Shown: piece after piece, positions 1 to 9,316 of the stretch
Layout: each line of letters opens with the position of its first letter
Position numbering within the stretch: position 1 is the stretch's first letter
From: CAZEQJ01 sp964514385
GTDB lineage: Bacteria; Bacteroidota; Bacteroidia; Cytophagales; Cyclobacteriaceae
DNA length: 64,000 nucleotides
Direction: 5' to 3'
NCBI GenBank assembly: GCA_964514385.1
Contig: CAZEQJ010000013.1
Location: 1 to 64,000 of the forward strand
Made by a program: the position numbers and the translations under genes
Notes under the pieces: generated by a model
Told to the model about the DNA's origin: nothing
The model's database searches: none
Seen by the model: only the letters and a program-made list of their open reading frames with translations

Positions 1-37
1 TGGCAAGGTTGTGCTCTACCAGCTGAGCTACTCTCGC
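1..37 (-). tRNA. tRNA-Gly (GCC), 5' part, cut by the window start
   Basis: On the minus strand, position 37 is the first base of an acceptor arm (GCGAGAG). It is followed by TA, a D-arm (GCTC-loop-GAGC) and the 5' anticodon stem CAACC with loop bases TTGCCA. The loop reads anticodon GCC, so it should decode glycine. The 3' half (rest of the loop, T-arm, acceptor strand) lies outside the window. Anticodon assignment rests on canonical spacing only. Confidence 0.85.
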
Positions 38-88
38 TAGTCCCAAAATGGAATGCAAAGATAATGAAGACAAGTTGAAATGCAATAC

Positions 89-1597
89 CTAAATCGGCTT
101 GAATGCAAAGAAAATTAACCATGTGATAATCAGCACCGGCACGAGTATGGGTATAGAAAAACGAATGATATACCCAAAGAAGCTTGGCATGCGGATACCA
201 ATTTGCTCGGCTATTGATTTCACCATAAAATTAGGTCCATTACCAATGTAAGTCATTGCGCCAAAGAAAACAGCAGCAACAGAAATTGCTTTCAGGTCAA
301 GCACGGAGTCATGGTAACCTCCTGCTGCGAATTGTCTTACCTGTTCAATGTTTTCGATGCTCGCCCCCTGTGAAGCCATGGCAGCAGCAAGAAAATTAAG
401 ATAAGTTGGGGCGTTGTCCAGAAAGCCGGAAAGCAAGCCTGTGCCCCAGTATAGCGTATTGTGAGTCACCAGCGCCGTTCCTGCTGTTTTGGCAAAATCA
501 CTCACCAGCTCCAGTGCAGGCATCATGGTGCCAAATATTCCTATAAAGATAAAGGCTACCTCACGGATTGGCTCGAAGCTGAATTCATTAAGCTTAATGA
601 CTTCCTTTTTTGCCAGTCGGAATGAAAGAAAGGCCACACTTAGCCATACCGCCTCCTTGATAAAGGAAAATTTGGATCCGTCATACATGATATACGGGAC
701 CCAGTCGAAAATATTGGGGTCAATAAAAATGAAAGCTACCACAATGGCCAGCCATATAAAGTTGCGGGAACCCTTAATCGAAACTTTTCCTGTAGGCTCC
801 GGCTCCTCCTCATCATAAAACGGATCGTCTGTATGACGGCTGTCGATTACATAGAAAGCGGCAAGTATAAGCACAACCGCAATCATCCATGCCGTAAGAT
901 TATGGGTAAATGTCCAGAAGAAGGGTACTCCCTTAAGAAATCCGAGAAAAAGAGGCGGGTCACCAACAGGCGTCAGAGAGCCCCCCACATTACTCACCAC
1001 AAGTATGAAAAATACAATATGATATGGCCGTACACGTGTTTTATTTAACCGTATAAACGGGCGTATGAGCAGCATTGAAGCTCCCGTTGTACCAATAATG
1101 TTGGCGATAACGGCACCGATGGCAAGCACAATGATATTCACCATTGGCGTAGCTTTTTTATCCACCTCGATACCAATACCTCCGGAAGCGATGAAAAGGG
1201 CCGCAAGTAGCGATATAAATGGTATATACTCAGCTATGGCATGTACGACGCTATGTGTATTATGCAGAAAAAATAAATAATACGACACCACTACTAATGC
1301 CAGGGCAATGGAAACTTTTGGATAATTTTTATGCCAGAAATGTTCGTAAAACAATGGTCCTGTGGCAATCATGATAAGCAGCAGGATAAATGGGATCACA
1401 GATGCAGGATGTGCCTTTAGACTATGGTGTCCCTCTTCACCATGACTTGCTTCCTCCTCATGTTCCCCGGAATGATCCTCACCAAGGCTTGTATGCTGGT
1501 CAGTGTTCCTGAGGGCAGTGTCAGCGTGCTTTTCCTGAGAAAAAGCAGGTCCTGCGGCCAGCCAACCGAAAAACAATATAAAGAGGATCAGTCTCAT
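89..1597 (-). CDS. NhaD-type sodium:proton antiporter (ArsB/NhaD superfamily)
   Basis: A 502-aa polytopic inner-membrane protein, predicted to exchange Na+ for H+ in pH and sodium homeostasis. The N-terminus is a signal-like hydrophobic segment (about residues 1-20, ending AGPAFSQ). It is followed by a hydrophilic stretch rich in His, Glu and Asp (about 21-62) and then some eleven hydrophobic segments. NVGGSLTPVGDPP at 203-215 and, near the C-terminus, GNGPNFMVKSIAEQ match the conserved half-helix motifs of NhaD-like ion transporters. The acidic, His-rich leader should lie outside the cytoplasmic membrane and is not part of the transporter core. The gene is followed by the tRNA-Gly and preceded by the dehydrogenase gene on the same strand. 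Superfamily is clear; the exact ion is inferred. Confidence 0.82.
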   Translation of the reverse strand: MRLILFILFFGWLAAGPAFSQEKHADTALRNTDQHTSLGEDHSGEHEEEASHGEEGHHSLKAHPASVIPFILLLIMIATGPLFYEHFWHKNYPKVSIALALVVVSYYLFFLHNTHSVVHAIAEYIPFISLLAALFIASGGIGIEVDKKATPMVNIIVLAIGAVIANIIGTTGASMLLIRPFIRLNKTRVRPYHIVFFILVVSNVGGSLTPVGDPPLFLGFLKGVPFFWTFTHNLTAWMIAVVLILAAFYVIDSRHTDDPFYDEEEPEPTGKVSIKGSRNFIWLAIVVAFIFIDPNIFDWVPYIMYDGSKFSFIKEAVWLSVAFLSFRLAKKEVIKLNEFSFEPIREVAFIFIGIFGTMMPALELVSDFAKTAGTALVTHNTLYWGTGLLSGFLDNAPTYLNFLAAAMASQGASIENIEQVRQFAAGGYHDSVLDLKAISVAAVFFGAMTYIGNGPNFMVKSIAEQIGIRMPSFFGYIIRFSIPILVPVLIITWLIFFAFKPI

Positions 1598-1655
1598 ATA
1601 ATAAGGTGCAATACTACGATTTAATATTGAACTGCTGTCATAATGAAGATTACGA

Positions 1656-2885
1656 TTACTTTAATAACATATCCAGAGAGCGCTTAAAAGCAGATTCTGA
1701 GAAGGATAATTCCCCGTCCATTTCCTTTAGGGTGCTGGCTATAGCAGCTTCGATGGTAGTGGACACATCATTGAAAATGTTGTAATCCGTGATTTTTGAA
1801 GTTGTCTCCATCAGATAGGCAAATACTCTTGCCATGCCGCAGTTTGCAATAAAGTCCGGGATCAGCGTGAGATGTTTATCTGCATATTCCATAGTGGGGC
1901 CATAAAAGATTTCAGGATCTTTGAAGGGTACATTTGCACCACTCGAAATGATCTGGGTACCGGAAGCTATCAGTCTTTCCAGCTGTTTTTGATCTACCAG
2001 CCGCGAAGCTGCAGCGGGGATAAATATGTCATTCGGTATATCCCATACTTTTGCGTTTACTTCGTCAAAGGGGATCATTCCATCATCTGCCAATGTATTT
2101 TTTACCTTCTGATCAAAAAGCTGCTTGACTCTTTCGAGCCCCATGCCCTCTTCCCGGATGAGGCCTCCGTTCTTGTCGATTATCCCTACAATAAGAGCTC
2201 CTTCTTTGGCCATATATAGCGCTGCGGCAGCACCTACATTACCCCACCCCTGGATAATTACACGCTTGCCACGAATGTCATCGCCTGTTTGTTTAAGATA
2301 ATGACGTACAGATTCGCTCACACCGTACCCGGTGATCATGTCAGCAATGGTGTATTTTCGCTGCCCGTTGGGTGTAAACTCAGGGTCTTCAATTATTTTG
2401 GTTACCCCCAGTCTCAGGTTGCCTATACGCCGGATTCTTTCAGGCACTGTACCGCGAAAATGACCGTTTACAATACCTTCCTGAGGATGCCAGAGTCCGT
2501 TGTCTTCTGTGATAGGTATAACCTCATGGATCTCATCTACATTCAGGTCACCACCTGTACCGTAATAGTTTTTAAGTAGCGGCGATACAGCTTTATACCA
2601 TCGTTTAAGTACTTCTTCCTTCCGGTCATCTGAAGGGTCAAAATCTATTCCCGACTTTGCTCCGCCAATCGGTGGTCCCGATACGGTAAATTTTATTTCC
2701 ATTGTCTTGGCCAGTGAGATCACCTCCTCTTTATCCAGTCCTTTACGCATACGTGTGCCACCACCCGCAGCCCCATTTCGTAAGCTGTTGATCACGGCCC
2801 ATCCCCTTGCACCTGTCTCCTCATCAGACCATTCAAAAACTATTTCTGGGAGCTTATTTTCAAATTTCTTAAGTAATTCTTTCAT
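1656..2885 (-). CDS. Glu/Leu/Phe/Val dehydrogenase family protein
   Basis: A 409-aa cytoplasmic NAD(P)-dependent amino-acid dehydrogenase, which would interconvert an amino acid (probably glutamate) and its 2-oxo acid with release of ammonia. The dimerisation/substrate domain holds the glycine-rich catalytic-lysine motif GGAKSG (74-79, Lys77) and GTGGDLNVDE (109-118). The Rossmann domain carries GWGNVG at 213-218. The length is somewhat below that of classical hexameric glutamate dehydrogenases (about 420-450 aa), and the sequence resembles a Bacteroidota-specific branch, so substrate specificity cannot be read off. Its ATG overlaps the anmK stop by 4 nt, so the two genes are translationally coupled. 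Confidence 0.85.
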   Translation of the reverse strand: MKELLKKFENKLPEIVFEWSDEETGARGWAVINSLRNGAAGGGTRMRKGLDKEEVISLAKTMEIKFTVSGPPIGGAKSGIDFDPSDDRKEEVLKRWYKAVSPLLKNYYGTGGDLNVDEIHEVIPITEDNGLWHPQEGIVNGHFRGTVPERIRRIGNLRLGVTKIIEDPEFTPNGQRKYTIADMITGYGVSESVRHYLKQTGDDIRGKRVIIQGWGNVGAAAALYMAKEGALIVGIIDKNGGLIREEGMGLERVKQLFDQKVKNTLADDGMIPFDEVNAKVWDIPNDIFIPAAASRLVDQKQLERLIASGTQIISSGANVPFKDPEIFYGPTMEYADKHLTLIPDFIANCGMARVFAYLMETTSKITDYNIFNDVSTTIEAAIASTLKEMDGELSFSESAFKRSLDMLLK

Positions 2886-3934
2886 TCTGTGAAGTTATCA
2901 ATAATGATACCCGCCGACATGGTTTCTCCTCCGGTAGCCGAAGAGAAAATATTTATTTCCCGCCTATACCGCTGAACACCAAGCCACGCAAAAATAATGG
3001 CTTCCTTGAAATTGAGTATCACCGCCGATGGAATTACTATTTTGGCAGTGCAATTGTTTTGAATCATTTCGATGAGGTAACGGTTATTCGCGCCACCTCC
3101 ACTGAGCATAATGCATCCGGTATATGCATATTTATTAATAACAGCACCTATGCTAGTTCCAATGAATTGATATGCCGTATGCAGGCAATTTCTGGCATCA
3201 TGATGATCGATATAGGTAAAAATATCAGCCAGCGATTCCCTCCCATAGGATACCGGAAGTTCAGGTGCAGGAAAATGTTGCGCAAGTAAGTTTGCAAAAT
3301 TTTCATCCATTTCACCCTGTTGACCCAACTCACCATTATCATCAAATAAAAGCCCAAATTTTCCTGCTGCTCTGTTGAGAATCAGGTTACATGGACCAAT
3401 ATCAAATGCAATGGGAGGCGTTTTATTTACTGTTGCATTGGAAAAACCACCCAGGTTTATCAGCATGTCATATTCAGGAAATAGTGTAAAATCGCCATAA
3501 GGGGCCAGCGGGGCACCCTGTCCTCCGGTTAATGTATGTAGTTTTCTGAATTGATGTACTACAGGTATTCTGTGGCGTGCATGAATGACTTCGCCGTCCC
3601 CGATCTGAAGTGATATCCCTTTTTCAGGCTGATGAAATACCGTATGACCATGAGAACCTATCAGCATGGGTCGCTCTTCCTGGGACGAGAGGTGGTCGCC
3701 AATAAAATCTGCAAAAGCAACACCCAGGTCATGATCAAGGACTGTTAGCTCATATCCGGATAATGTCATAGCATTATCCAGTCGCGCACGCATCTCCACA
3801 CTGTAAGGATAAAAATCAGCCCGTATTACCTCAAACCGTGTATTTTCATCCATGCAGCTAAAAACCACTGTGGCAATGTCCACTCCGTCCATACTTGTGC
3901 CCGACATTAACCCGGTGGCAATATATTTTTCCAT
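2882..3934 (-). CDS. anmK: anhydro-N-acetylmuramic acid kinase
   Basis: A 350-aa cytoplasmic kinase of peptidoglycan recycling: it opens and phosphorylates 1,6-anhydro-MurNAc to MurNAc-6-phosphate. The phosphate-binding loop GTSMDG is at residues 12-17, and the ASKHA-fold landmarks follow: GSHGHTVFHQP near 93-103, INLGGFSN near 159-166, FDIGPCN near 177-183 and LSGGGANNRYL near 277-287. Length is typical for the family. It is the first gene of a two-gene minus-strand unit with the dehydrogenase and is divergent from coaX, with only 44 nt between the two start codons. Confidence 0.93.
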   Translation of the reverse strand: MEKYIATGLMSGTSMDGVDIATVVFSCMDENTRFEVIRADFYPYSVEMRARLDNAMTLSGYELTVLDHDLGVAFADFIGDHLSSQEERPMLIGSHGHTVFHQPEKGISLQIGDGEVIHARHRIPVVHQFRKLHTLTGGQGAPLAPYGDFTLFPEYDMLINLGGFSNATVNKTPPIAFDIGPCNLILNRAAGKFGLLFDDNGELGQQGEMDENFANLLAQHFPAPELPVSYGRESLADIFTYIDHHDARNCLHTAYQFIGTSIGAVINKYAYTGCIMLSGGGANNRYLIEMIQNNCTAKIVIPSAVILNFKEAIIFAWLGVQRYRREINIFSSATGGETMSAGIIIDNFTE

Positions 3935-3952
3935 AGATCGCCAATTTACTGT

Positions 3953-3960
3953 TATTTTTG
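3953..3960 (+). promoter_or_regulatory. putative -7 promoter element (TATTTTTG) of the coaX operon
   Basis: TATTTTTG is an exact match to the Bacteroidota sigma-ABfr -7 consensus TAnnTTTG and lies in the short gap between divergent anmK and coaX. Transcription would start about 7 nt downstream, leaving a roughly 12-nt leader before the ATG at 3979. No convincing -33 TTTG is visible at the usual spacing. Confidence 0.5.
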
Positions 3961-3978
3961 ACTAATAATTCATTGTCT

Positions 3979-4680
3979 ATGCATACACTGCTTATCGATG
4001 CCGGGAATACACGTATTAAAATATGGGAACTTACGGAGAATCTCGAAGAGGTTGCTCATCACGTATTCAACGACGTAGACACTGCAGACGAATTTATTAA
4101 AGGAAGTGACTTTAGCGAGTCGCTGGTGTCATCGACACGAAAATCATGGCGCCCGGACCCTCGTTTGCACTATTTTAATGCATTATCCCCGTCACCACTA
4201 AAAGTCGAATATGATACTCCGGATACCCTGGGCCCGGACCGTCTGATAGGAGCTCTTGGCGCCCGTCATCTTTATCCGGAGCGTAATATCCTGCTCATTG
4301 ACATGGGCAGCTGCATCACATACGATATAATTACGGCTGAGAGCCAATATCTGGGAGGTACTATCAGTCCCGGCCTGAGCATGCGCTTCAGGGCTATGCA
4401 TGCGTTTACGGACGGGTTACCCCTGATAGAAAATGACTTTTCGGTGCCGTTGCTGGGTAAAAGCACGATCACATCTTTGCAAAGTGGCGTATTATATGGT
4501 GTTTTGGGTGAAATGGAGCATATCATTGAGCAACACCAACAAGAATTTGAAAATCTTGTCGTTATAATTACCGGTGGAGATGCTGATTTTTTTGAATCTA
4601 AAATAAATCATACCATCTTTGCCGTTTCAAAAATTTCATTGATTGGATTAAAAGAAGCATTTTCTTTTGGCAGGCGTTAG
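3979..4680 (+). CDS. coaX: type III pantothenate kinase
   Basis: A 233-aa cytoplasmic enzyme that phosphorylates pantothenate, the first step of coenzyme A synthesis. Residues 4-12 (LLIDAGNTR) form the DxGNT phosphate-binding motif; GPDRLIGALGA near 83-93 and IDMGSCITYD near 104-113 are the other conserved ASKHA motifs of the CoaX family. An upstream in-frame TTG at 3958 would add seven residues, but it overlaps the putative -7 element, and CoaX proteins normally start just before the LLIDAGNT strand, so the ATG at 3979 is preferred. It is the first gene of a plus-strand chain of overlapping genes that continues into envelope functions. Confidence 0.9.
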   Translation: MHTLLIDAGNTRIKIWELTENLEEVAHHVFNDVDTADEFIKGSDFSESLVSSTRKSWRPDPRLHYFNALSPSPLKVEYDTPDTLGPDRLIGALGARHLYPERNILLIDMGSCITYDIITAESQYLGGTISPGLSMRFRAMHAFTDGLPLIENDFSVPLLGKSTITSLQSGVLYGVLGEMEHIIEQHQQEFENLVVIITGGDADFFESKINHTIFAVSKISLIGLKEAFSFGRR

Positions 4681-6010
4681 GAAGCAATTACTCATCTCAT
4701 TCTTTATTGGTTCAGTAGGCTTGATATCAGCACAGGATATCAACATGCCATACTCTGCTTTTGGTGTCGGCTATATTGATCAGTATCATCTCATTCCGGC
4801 CAACGGCATGGGAGGCACAGGCAATGCCATTCCAATGTTTCGCTCCATTAACCTAAAAAATCCGTCACTTTCAGTTTATGATTCCATTTATACAAGCTTT
4901 GATGCCGGATTTATCGGTGAGTTTAAAACCATAAGCTCTGAGGCAGCATCAGTGCAGGGCGGAGGAGCAAATCCAAGGTTTTTTTCGCTTGCTTTTCCGG
5001 TGGTAAAAGGCAACTGGACAGCGGGACTGGGCTTTAAACCTTACAGTAACGTAAATTTTGCACAGCAGAATATAATTGAAGAGCAATTTTCAAGCCGAGC
5101 CATTGAGCGACAAGGTATCGGAGGTATTTCAGATGTTTATATGACACATGGGGTGCGGCTTTTCCATGGAAAGTCAGAGGGTGACACAAAAGTTACCAGT
5201 TATACTGCAGGGGCAGGATTCAGGCTTTCCTATCTTTTTGGCGGGGTACTCGACGAACTATCCAGCACTACCCAGATACTAGGGCAGGGGGCTCCTACTT
5301 CGGTCAGCTTCTCAGAAAACATCAACTATGCTGGCTTTACTTATCAATTTTCGGGTCATTATAAATATGATGTTGATGAGCAAAATGAGGATTTTCCGAA
5401 ATATTATTCGATTGGGCTCACGTTTACACCAGCTGTAAATCTGGGTACAGTTACCAATCGTAGTTTTGAGCGCTCGCTCAACGGGGTGTCACGCCCTGAT
5501 TTTCCCGGTGACACTACGATTGACAGCAATATCATATCTGATCTTGAAGGCAATGTAAGGCTACCTTCATCTTTTGGTTTTGGTGTTGGCTATGGCCGTC
5601 TGGCAAAATTTTCCGCCGGGCTCGACATAGACTATACACGATGGAGTGAGTTCCGGTATGCGAATGGTAATGCAGACAGCCTGCTTACGGACAGACTCCG
5701 TCTATCAGCAGGCGTGTCATTTTCACCTGATCCTACCTCACTGGATTCGTACCTTAACCGGGCTACCTACAGGTTTGGCACCTTTTTTGAGAATTCATTA
5801 TTCAGATTTGATGAAAACCAAATTAACAATTTTGGGTTAACACTTGGTGCCTCTTTTCCAATTATGGATCGGGTTTCTGCCATAAATACAGGAATAACCT
5901 TTGGTTTTATGGGTAATGAACAGAATGGTTTGTTAAGAGAGCAATATATTCAGATACAATTTGGAATAACTTTTAATGATGTATGGTTTAGAAAATACAG
6001 ATATGATTAG
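4667..6010 (+). CDS. putative outer-membrane beta-barrel protein
   Basis: A 447-aa secreted protein that begins with a TTG inside the end of coaX (14-nt overlap). The signal peptide (about residues 5-22, ending GLISAQ) is followed by a mature part rich in alternating hydrophobic and aromatic residues, with many Tyr/Phe-Gly pairs, typical of FadL/OmpP1-like or other Bacteroidota outer-membrane barrels. A conserved-looking opening (MPYSAFGVGY, then GMGGTGNA near 44-51) resembles the N-terminal region of such barrels. No substrate can be assigned. Its neighbours (a TPR protein and lptC) suggest an envelope-assembly role. The only in-frame start that keeps the signal peptide is the TTG. Confidence 0.7.
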   Translation: MAGVRKQLLISFFIGSVGLISAQDINMPYSAFGVGYIDQYHLIPANGMGGTGNAIPMFRSINLKNPSLSVYDSIYTSFDAGFIGEFKTISSEAASVQGGGANPRFFSLAFPVVKGNWTAGLGFKPYSNVNFAQQNIIEEQFSSRAIERQGIGGISDVYMTHGVRLFHGKSEGDTKVTSYTAGAGFRLSYLFGGVLDELSSTTQILGQGAPTSVSFSENINYAGFTYQFSGHYKYDVDEQNEDFPKYYSIGLTFTPAVNLGTVTNRSFERSLNGVSRPDFPGDTTIDSNIISDLEGNVRLPSSFGFGVGYGRLAKFSAGLDIDYTRWSEFRYANGNADSLLTDRLRLSAGVSFSPDPTSLDSYLNRATYRFGTFFENSLFRFDENQINNFGLTLGASFPIMDRVSAINTGITFGFMGNEQNGLLREQYIQIQFGITFNDVWFRKYRYD

Positions 6011-7316
6011 ATTAGCAATAAAATCTCTGGTACTTACATTATTTATCCTGACACCTTTTCAGAGTCAGGCTCAGTTTGCATGGCCTGAAGACCCGGAGCA
6101 GCGCAGTATAGCAGAGGAAAAAAACGTACGTTACACGGACGAACTTAAAGCAGGTAACTACTCAGTTGCGGCTAAAGAACTTCGATGGCTACTCAATAAC
6201 ACACCTGAGCTAAGCAAATCTATTTATCAGAACGGAGCCAAAATATATGAGGCCCTAGCACTGGAATCGGCTGACGAAACAGTAAAACTGGCTTATGTCG
6301 ATACATTGATGCAAATGTACGACCTAAGGATAAAATATTTTGGTGAAGAAGCCACTGTAATGGATTACAAGGCATACTCAGCTTACCTGTACTGGAAGGG
6401 TGAAGTTAAGAAACTCGAAGAGCTGTATGAAATTTTTGCCAAAACTTACGAACTGAATGGCCAGGATATCATGGATGTAAATACAGTCGGGTATATGGAT
6501 GTTATAAGGCGACTTAAAAAGGTAAAACCAACCAGCCTCGATGATGATCAGATATTGACTATCTACGGTGATCTTTTTGCGGCGGTAGAATATCAGAAGT
6601 CATTGGGCAAGAACCTGAAACGTCTGGAAACCATTCAGGATAACCTGGATAAATTGCTTGCGGCTACTGTCAACGTGGATTGCGAGTTCATTGATACTAA
6701 GTTAAAGCCAAAATTCTATCAGGACACCACAGATCTGAAGCTTGCCAAAAAGATATTTCAGCTGCAGCTAAGCGCCAAGTGTTCAGATACACCTCTCTTC
6801 CTTGAGGTGGCAAAGGAAATCCACCGGCAGGAGCCTACCTATGGCCTTGCTAAAATCATAGCTGTAAAAAGTATGGGCAACAAAGACTGGAATACAGCCA
6901 TTACCTACCTTAATGAAGGGTTGAATCTTGCTCGCGATGATATGGACAAGTCTGAAATGAACATGGACCTGGGAGTGACCTACAAAGCTTTGGGTGAGTT
7001 GTACAAAGCCCGTACTCATTTTCTGGAATCAGCCTCCCTTGATCCTACCAACAAAAAAGCATATGAGCAGGTTGGATTGATGTATTTCCAGAGCTTCGAA
7101 GGCTGTAAGCAGGGTAAAAATCCGGTAGTGGACAGAGGGGTATTCATTGCCGCATATGATATGTTCAAAAAAGCAGGAAACACCGAACTTATGGAAACCG
7201 CACGTGAGCAGTTTCCTACCAAAGAGCAGGTATTTACCTATACCATGAGCATAGGTGACCCGCTTGAGGTTGACTGCTGGATAAATTCAACCGTGAGCAT
7301 TGCTACAAGAGATTAA
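6003..7316 (+). CDS. secreted tetratricopeptide-repeat protein
   Basis: A 437-aa protein with a signal peptide (MIRLAIKSLVL..., ending SQAQ near residue 24), so probably periplasmic. The body is alpha-helical. At least two TPR-like units are readable: about 275-310 (WNTAITYLNEGLNLA) and about 316-350 (MDLGVTYKALGELYKARTHF, ALDP-like SLDP). Four or more cysteines occur in the mature part. A longer in-frame start at 5976 would precede the signal peptide, so ATG 6003 is used; it overlaps the end of the barrel gene by 8 nt. TPR proteins scaffold protein complexes; the partner here is unknown but may be the upstream barrel or LptC. Confidence 0.75.
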   Translation: MIRLAIKSLVLTLFILTPFQSQAQFAWPEDPEQRSIAEEKNVRYTDELKAGNYSVAAKELRWLLNNTPELSKSIYQNGAKIYEALALESADETVKLAYVDTLMQMYDLRIKYFGEEATVMDYKAYSAYLYWKGEVKKLEELYEIFAKTYELNGQDIMDVNTVGYMDVIRRLKKVKPTSLDDDQILTIYGDLFAAVEYQKSLGKNLKRLETIQDNLDKLLAATVNVDCEFIDTKLKPKFYQDTTDLKLAKKIFQLQLSAKCSDTPLFLEVAKEIHRQEPTYGLAKIIAVKSMGNKDWNTAITYLNEGLNLARDDMDKSEMNMDLGVTYKALGELYKARTHFLESASLDPTNKKAYEQVGLMYFQSFEGCKQGKNPVVDRGVFIAAYDMFKKAGNTELMETAREQFPTKEQVFTYTMSIGDPLEVDCWINSTVSIATRD

Positions 7317-7869
7317 AAACATTCTTTGCATTTTTATTTTGGTAATGGCGTCTTCTTGTTCGGGTAACAGGGAGACGCCATTTGTCGAATATACAGGACC
7401 AATAGTCGAGAGTGAAAACATTACGACATACTGGAGCGACTCTGCCAGGGTACGTGTAGAGCTTAATGCTGCACGTCAGATGGAATTCAAAGAAGGTAAC
7501 CAGGAGTTCCCGGAAGGCGTTGAGGTAATATTTTACAAAAAAAACGGGGAAGTAGAATCTGTTCTTACGGCCAATGAAGGGTACTACCTTAGCGAAGAGT
7601 CATTGTACAGAGTGGTAGGAAATGTAGTACTGAAAAATGAGGTGAACAACGAAACCCTGAGTACAGAGGAATTATTCTGGGATCCTAAAAAAGAGGAAGT
7701 ATATACAGATCGCTTTGTGCGAATTGAACGTGAGGGCCAGCTCATACGGGGATCTAAATTGCGTGCACCTCAGGATTTCAGCAGCTTCACGCTGGAAAAA
7801 ACAGAAGGTATTATCAACCTGGATGAAGCAGGAAATGAAACCGTAGTGTTTGAGAACGATTCCATATGA
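7300..7869 (+). CDS. lptC: LPS export periplasmic protein LptC (lipoprotein form)
   Basis: A 189-aa protein that would bridge the LptB2FG transporter and LptA in moving lipopolysaccharide across the periplasm. The N-terminus is a lipoprotein signal with Cys20 (MASSC). The mature part shows the LptC/OstA beta-jellyroll pattern: DSARVRVELNA, ANEGYYLSEESLYRVVGNVVL (about 91-110), LSTEELFWDPKKEEVYTD (about 118-135), then RIEREGQLIRGSKL. Bacteroidota LptC proteins are often lipoproteins rather than TM-anchored. The start is a TTG overlapping the TPR gene by 17 nt; no ATG upstream would keep the signal. Confidence 0.85.
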   Translation: MLQEIKNILCIFILVMASSCSGNRETPFVEYTGPIVESENITTYWSDSARVRVELNAARQMEFKEGNQEFPEGVEVIFYKKNGEVESVLTANEGYYLSEESLYRVVGNVVLKNEVNNETLSTEELFWDPKKEEVYTDRFVRIEREGQLIRGSKLRAPQDFSSFTLEKTEGIINLDEAGNETVVFENDSI

Positions 7870-8033
7870 CAAGACTTATTGATATCGTTATTTTCTCCTT
7901 TGTAATCGTTACCTTCGTTATCGGAATACACCAGACCGTAACGGTAGGATTTATGGCCAGCTACTGGTTATTTATGCTTTCCATTGGTCTGCTATTACTT
8001 ATCCGATACAGAAGAGCAAAAAATGACCGTTGA
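7866..8033 (+). CDS. small two-helix membrane protein
   Basis: A 55-aa ORF starting with an ATG that overlaps the lptC stop codon by 4 nt and ending 11 nt inside the following transporter gene. The translation opens MTRLIDIVIFSFVIVTF and closes with LIRYRRAKNDR. It has two hydrophobic segments (about 5-20 and 28-46) with a basic C-terminal tail, so both ends would face the cytoplasm. Perfect coupling on both sides argues that it is a real gene. I do not recognise a family. Its position suggests a small accessory protein of the LPS-transport or CNNM neighbour. Confidence 0.7.
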   Translation: MTRLIDIVIFSFVIVTFVIGIHQTVTVGFMASYWLFMLSIGLLLLIRYRRAKNDR

Positions 8034-9294
8034 AATCGCCATTTTGGTATTGTCACTAGTGCTATCCGGCTTCTTTTCCGGCGTGGAGCTTGCATTTATT
8101 TCTTCTGACAAGCTCCATATTGAGCTTTTGAAAAAAAAAGGAAGGTTTTCAGGTAAAATACTCAGCAGGTTTGTAGAGAAGCCTTCAAATCTGATCATCA
8201 CCCTGCTCATCGGGAATAATCTGGCCCTTGTAGTTTTTGGTATTTATTCGGCATTACTTCTGGAGCCCAGAATACAAGCGTTGCTATTTCCTGAAGTAGA
8301 TAATCCGTTGTTTTCCCTTATCGTCCAGACGTTAATTGCCACTACCATTATCATCATTACAGCAGAATATCTTCCCAAAACACTGTTTCTGATAAACCCT
8401 GATCGGTTGTTGCATCTGCTTGCATTGCCGATACAGTTGGTCTACATCATTTTCTTTCCTTTTACATGGACCATCAGCCGGCTTTCAAGATTTACTATCA
8501 AGCGTGTATTTAAGCTCGATTACAGCGAAGACAAGGCCGTCTTTAACCTGGTCGACCTCTCCAACCTTATCCGGCGCAATATGAATACCGAAACCGAAAG
8601 CGCACAGGATGAGGTGAGCACAAAAATTTTCACCAACGCACTGGAGTTTAAAACCGTGCGCATCCGGGAATGTATGGTGCCGCGGACCGAGCTGTCAGCC
8701 ATCAGCATTGAGGACGATATCGATGATCTGAGAGATCTTTTCTTGGAAACCGGACATTCTAAAATACTGGTATACAAGGAAAATATAGATGACATCATCG
8801 GGTACTGCCATATTCTGCAGATGTTCAAGCGCCCTACCCGTATATCCAGTCTGGTATCACCTATCATCATCGTACCGGAAACCATGCTGGCAAATGAATT
8901 GCTCATACAGTTTATCCAGGAAAACAAGAGTATTGCCCTCGTTGTGGATGAATTCGGAGGCACCAGCGGCCTCGTGACGATAGAAGATATCATTGAAGAA
9001 ATCTTTGGTGAAATTCAGGATGAGCATGATGATGAGGATTGGGTAGAGCAAAAAATCGATAATAATAATTTTCTGTTAAGTGCACGTCACGAAATCGACT
9101 ATCTCAATGATGAATATGGGCTAAATCTCCCGGAGGGTGATTACGATACATTAGGAGGATTAATTCTATCGGTGACAGAAGACATTCCGCAGGAAGGAGA
9201 AATAATAAATATCGGAAATTACTCTTTATCCGTGATTTCCGTCAAAGATACGCGCATTGATATCGTAAAATTAACACTTATCGAAGCTAATTGA
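8023..9294 (+). CDS. CNNM/HlyC-CorC family transporter (DUF21-CBS-CorC_HlyC)
   Basis: A 423-aa inner-membrane protein. The order is: a DUF21 membrane domain (about 1-190) with several helices and LSGFFSGVELAFISS near the N-terminus; a tandem CBS pair (about 205-330, with RECMVPRTE and the end motif VVDEFGGTSGLVTIEDI); and a C-terminal CorC_HlyC domain (about 345-420). CNNM/CorC proteins export or regulate Mg2+ and sometimes Co2+; the old name hemolysin is misleading. The ATG at 8023 begins exactly at the first DUF21 helix; an ORF extension to 7984 lies inside the small upstream gene and is rejected. Confidence 0.88.
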   Translation: MTVEIAILVLSLVLSGFFSGVELAFISSDKLHIELLKKKGRFSGKILSRFVEKPSNLIITLLIGNNLALVVFGIYSALLLEPRIQALLFPEVDNPLFSLIVQTLIATTIIIITAEYLPKTLFLINPDRLLHLLALPIQLVYIIFFPFTWTISRLSRFTIKRVFKLDYSEDKAVFNLVDLSNLIRRNMNTETESAQDEVSTKIFTNALEFKTVRIRECMVPRTELSAISIEDDIDDLRDLFLETGHSKILVYKENIDDIIGYCHILQMFKRPTRISSLVSPIIIVPETMLANELLIQFIQENKSIALVVDEFGGTSGLVTIEDIIEEIFGEIQDEHDDEDWVEQKIDNNNFLLSARHEIDYLNDEYGLNLPEGDYDTLGGLILSVTEDIPQEGEIINIGNYSLSVISVKDTRIDIVKLTLIEAN

Positions 9295-9316
9295 CTTCAT
9301 TTCAATACCTTATCAT

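Noticed and set aside
8520..8993. 157-aa minus-strand ORF inside the CNNM gene
   Set aside because: Antisense shadow of the CBS domain coding region; Ser/Arg-rich low-information translation.
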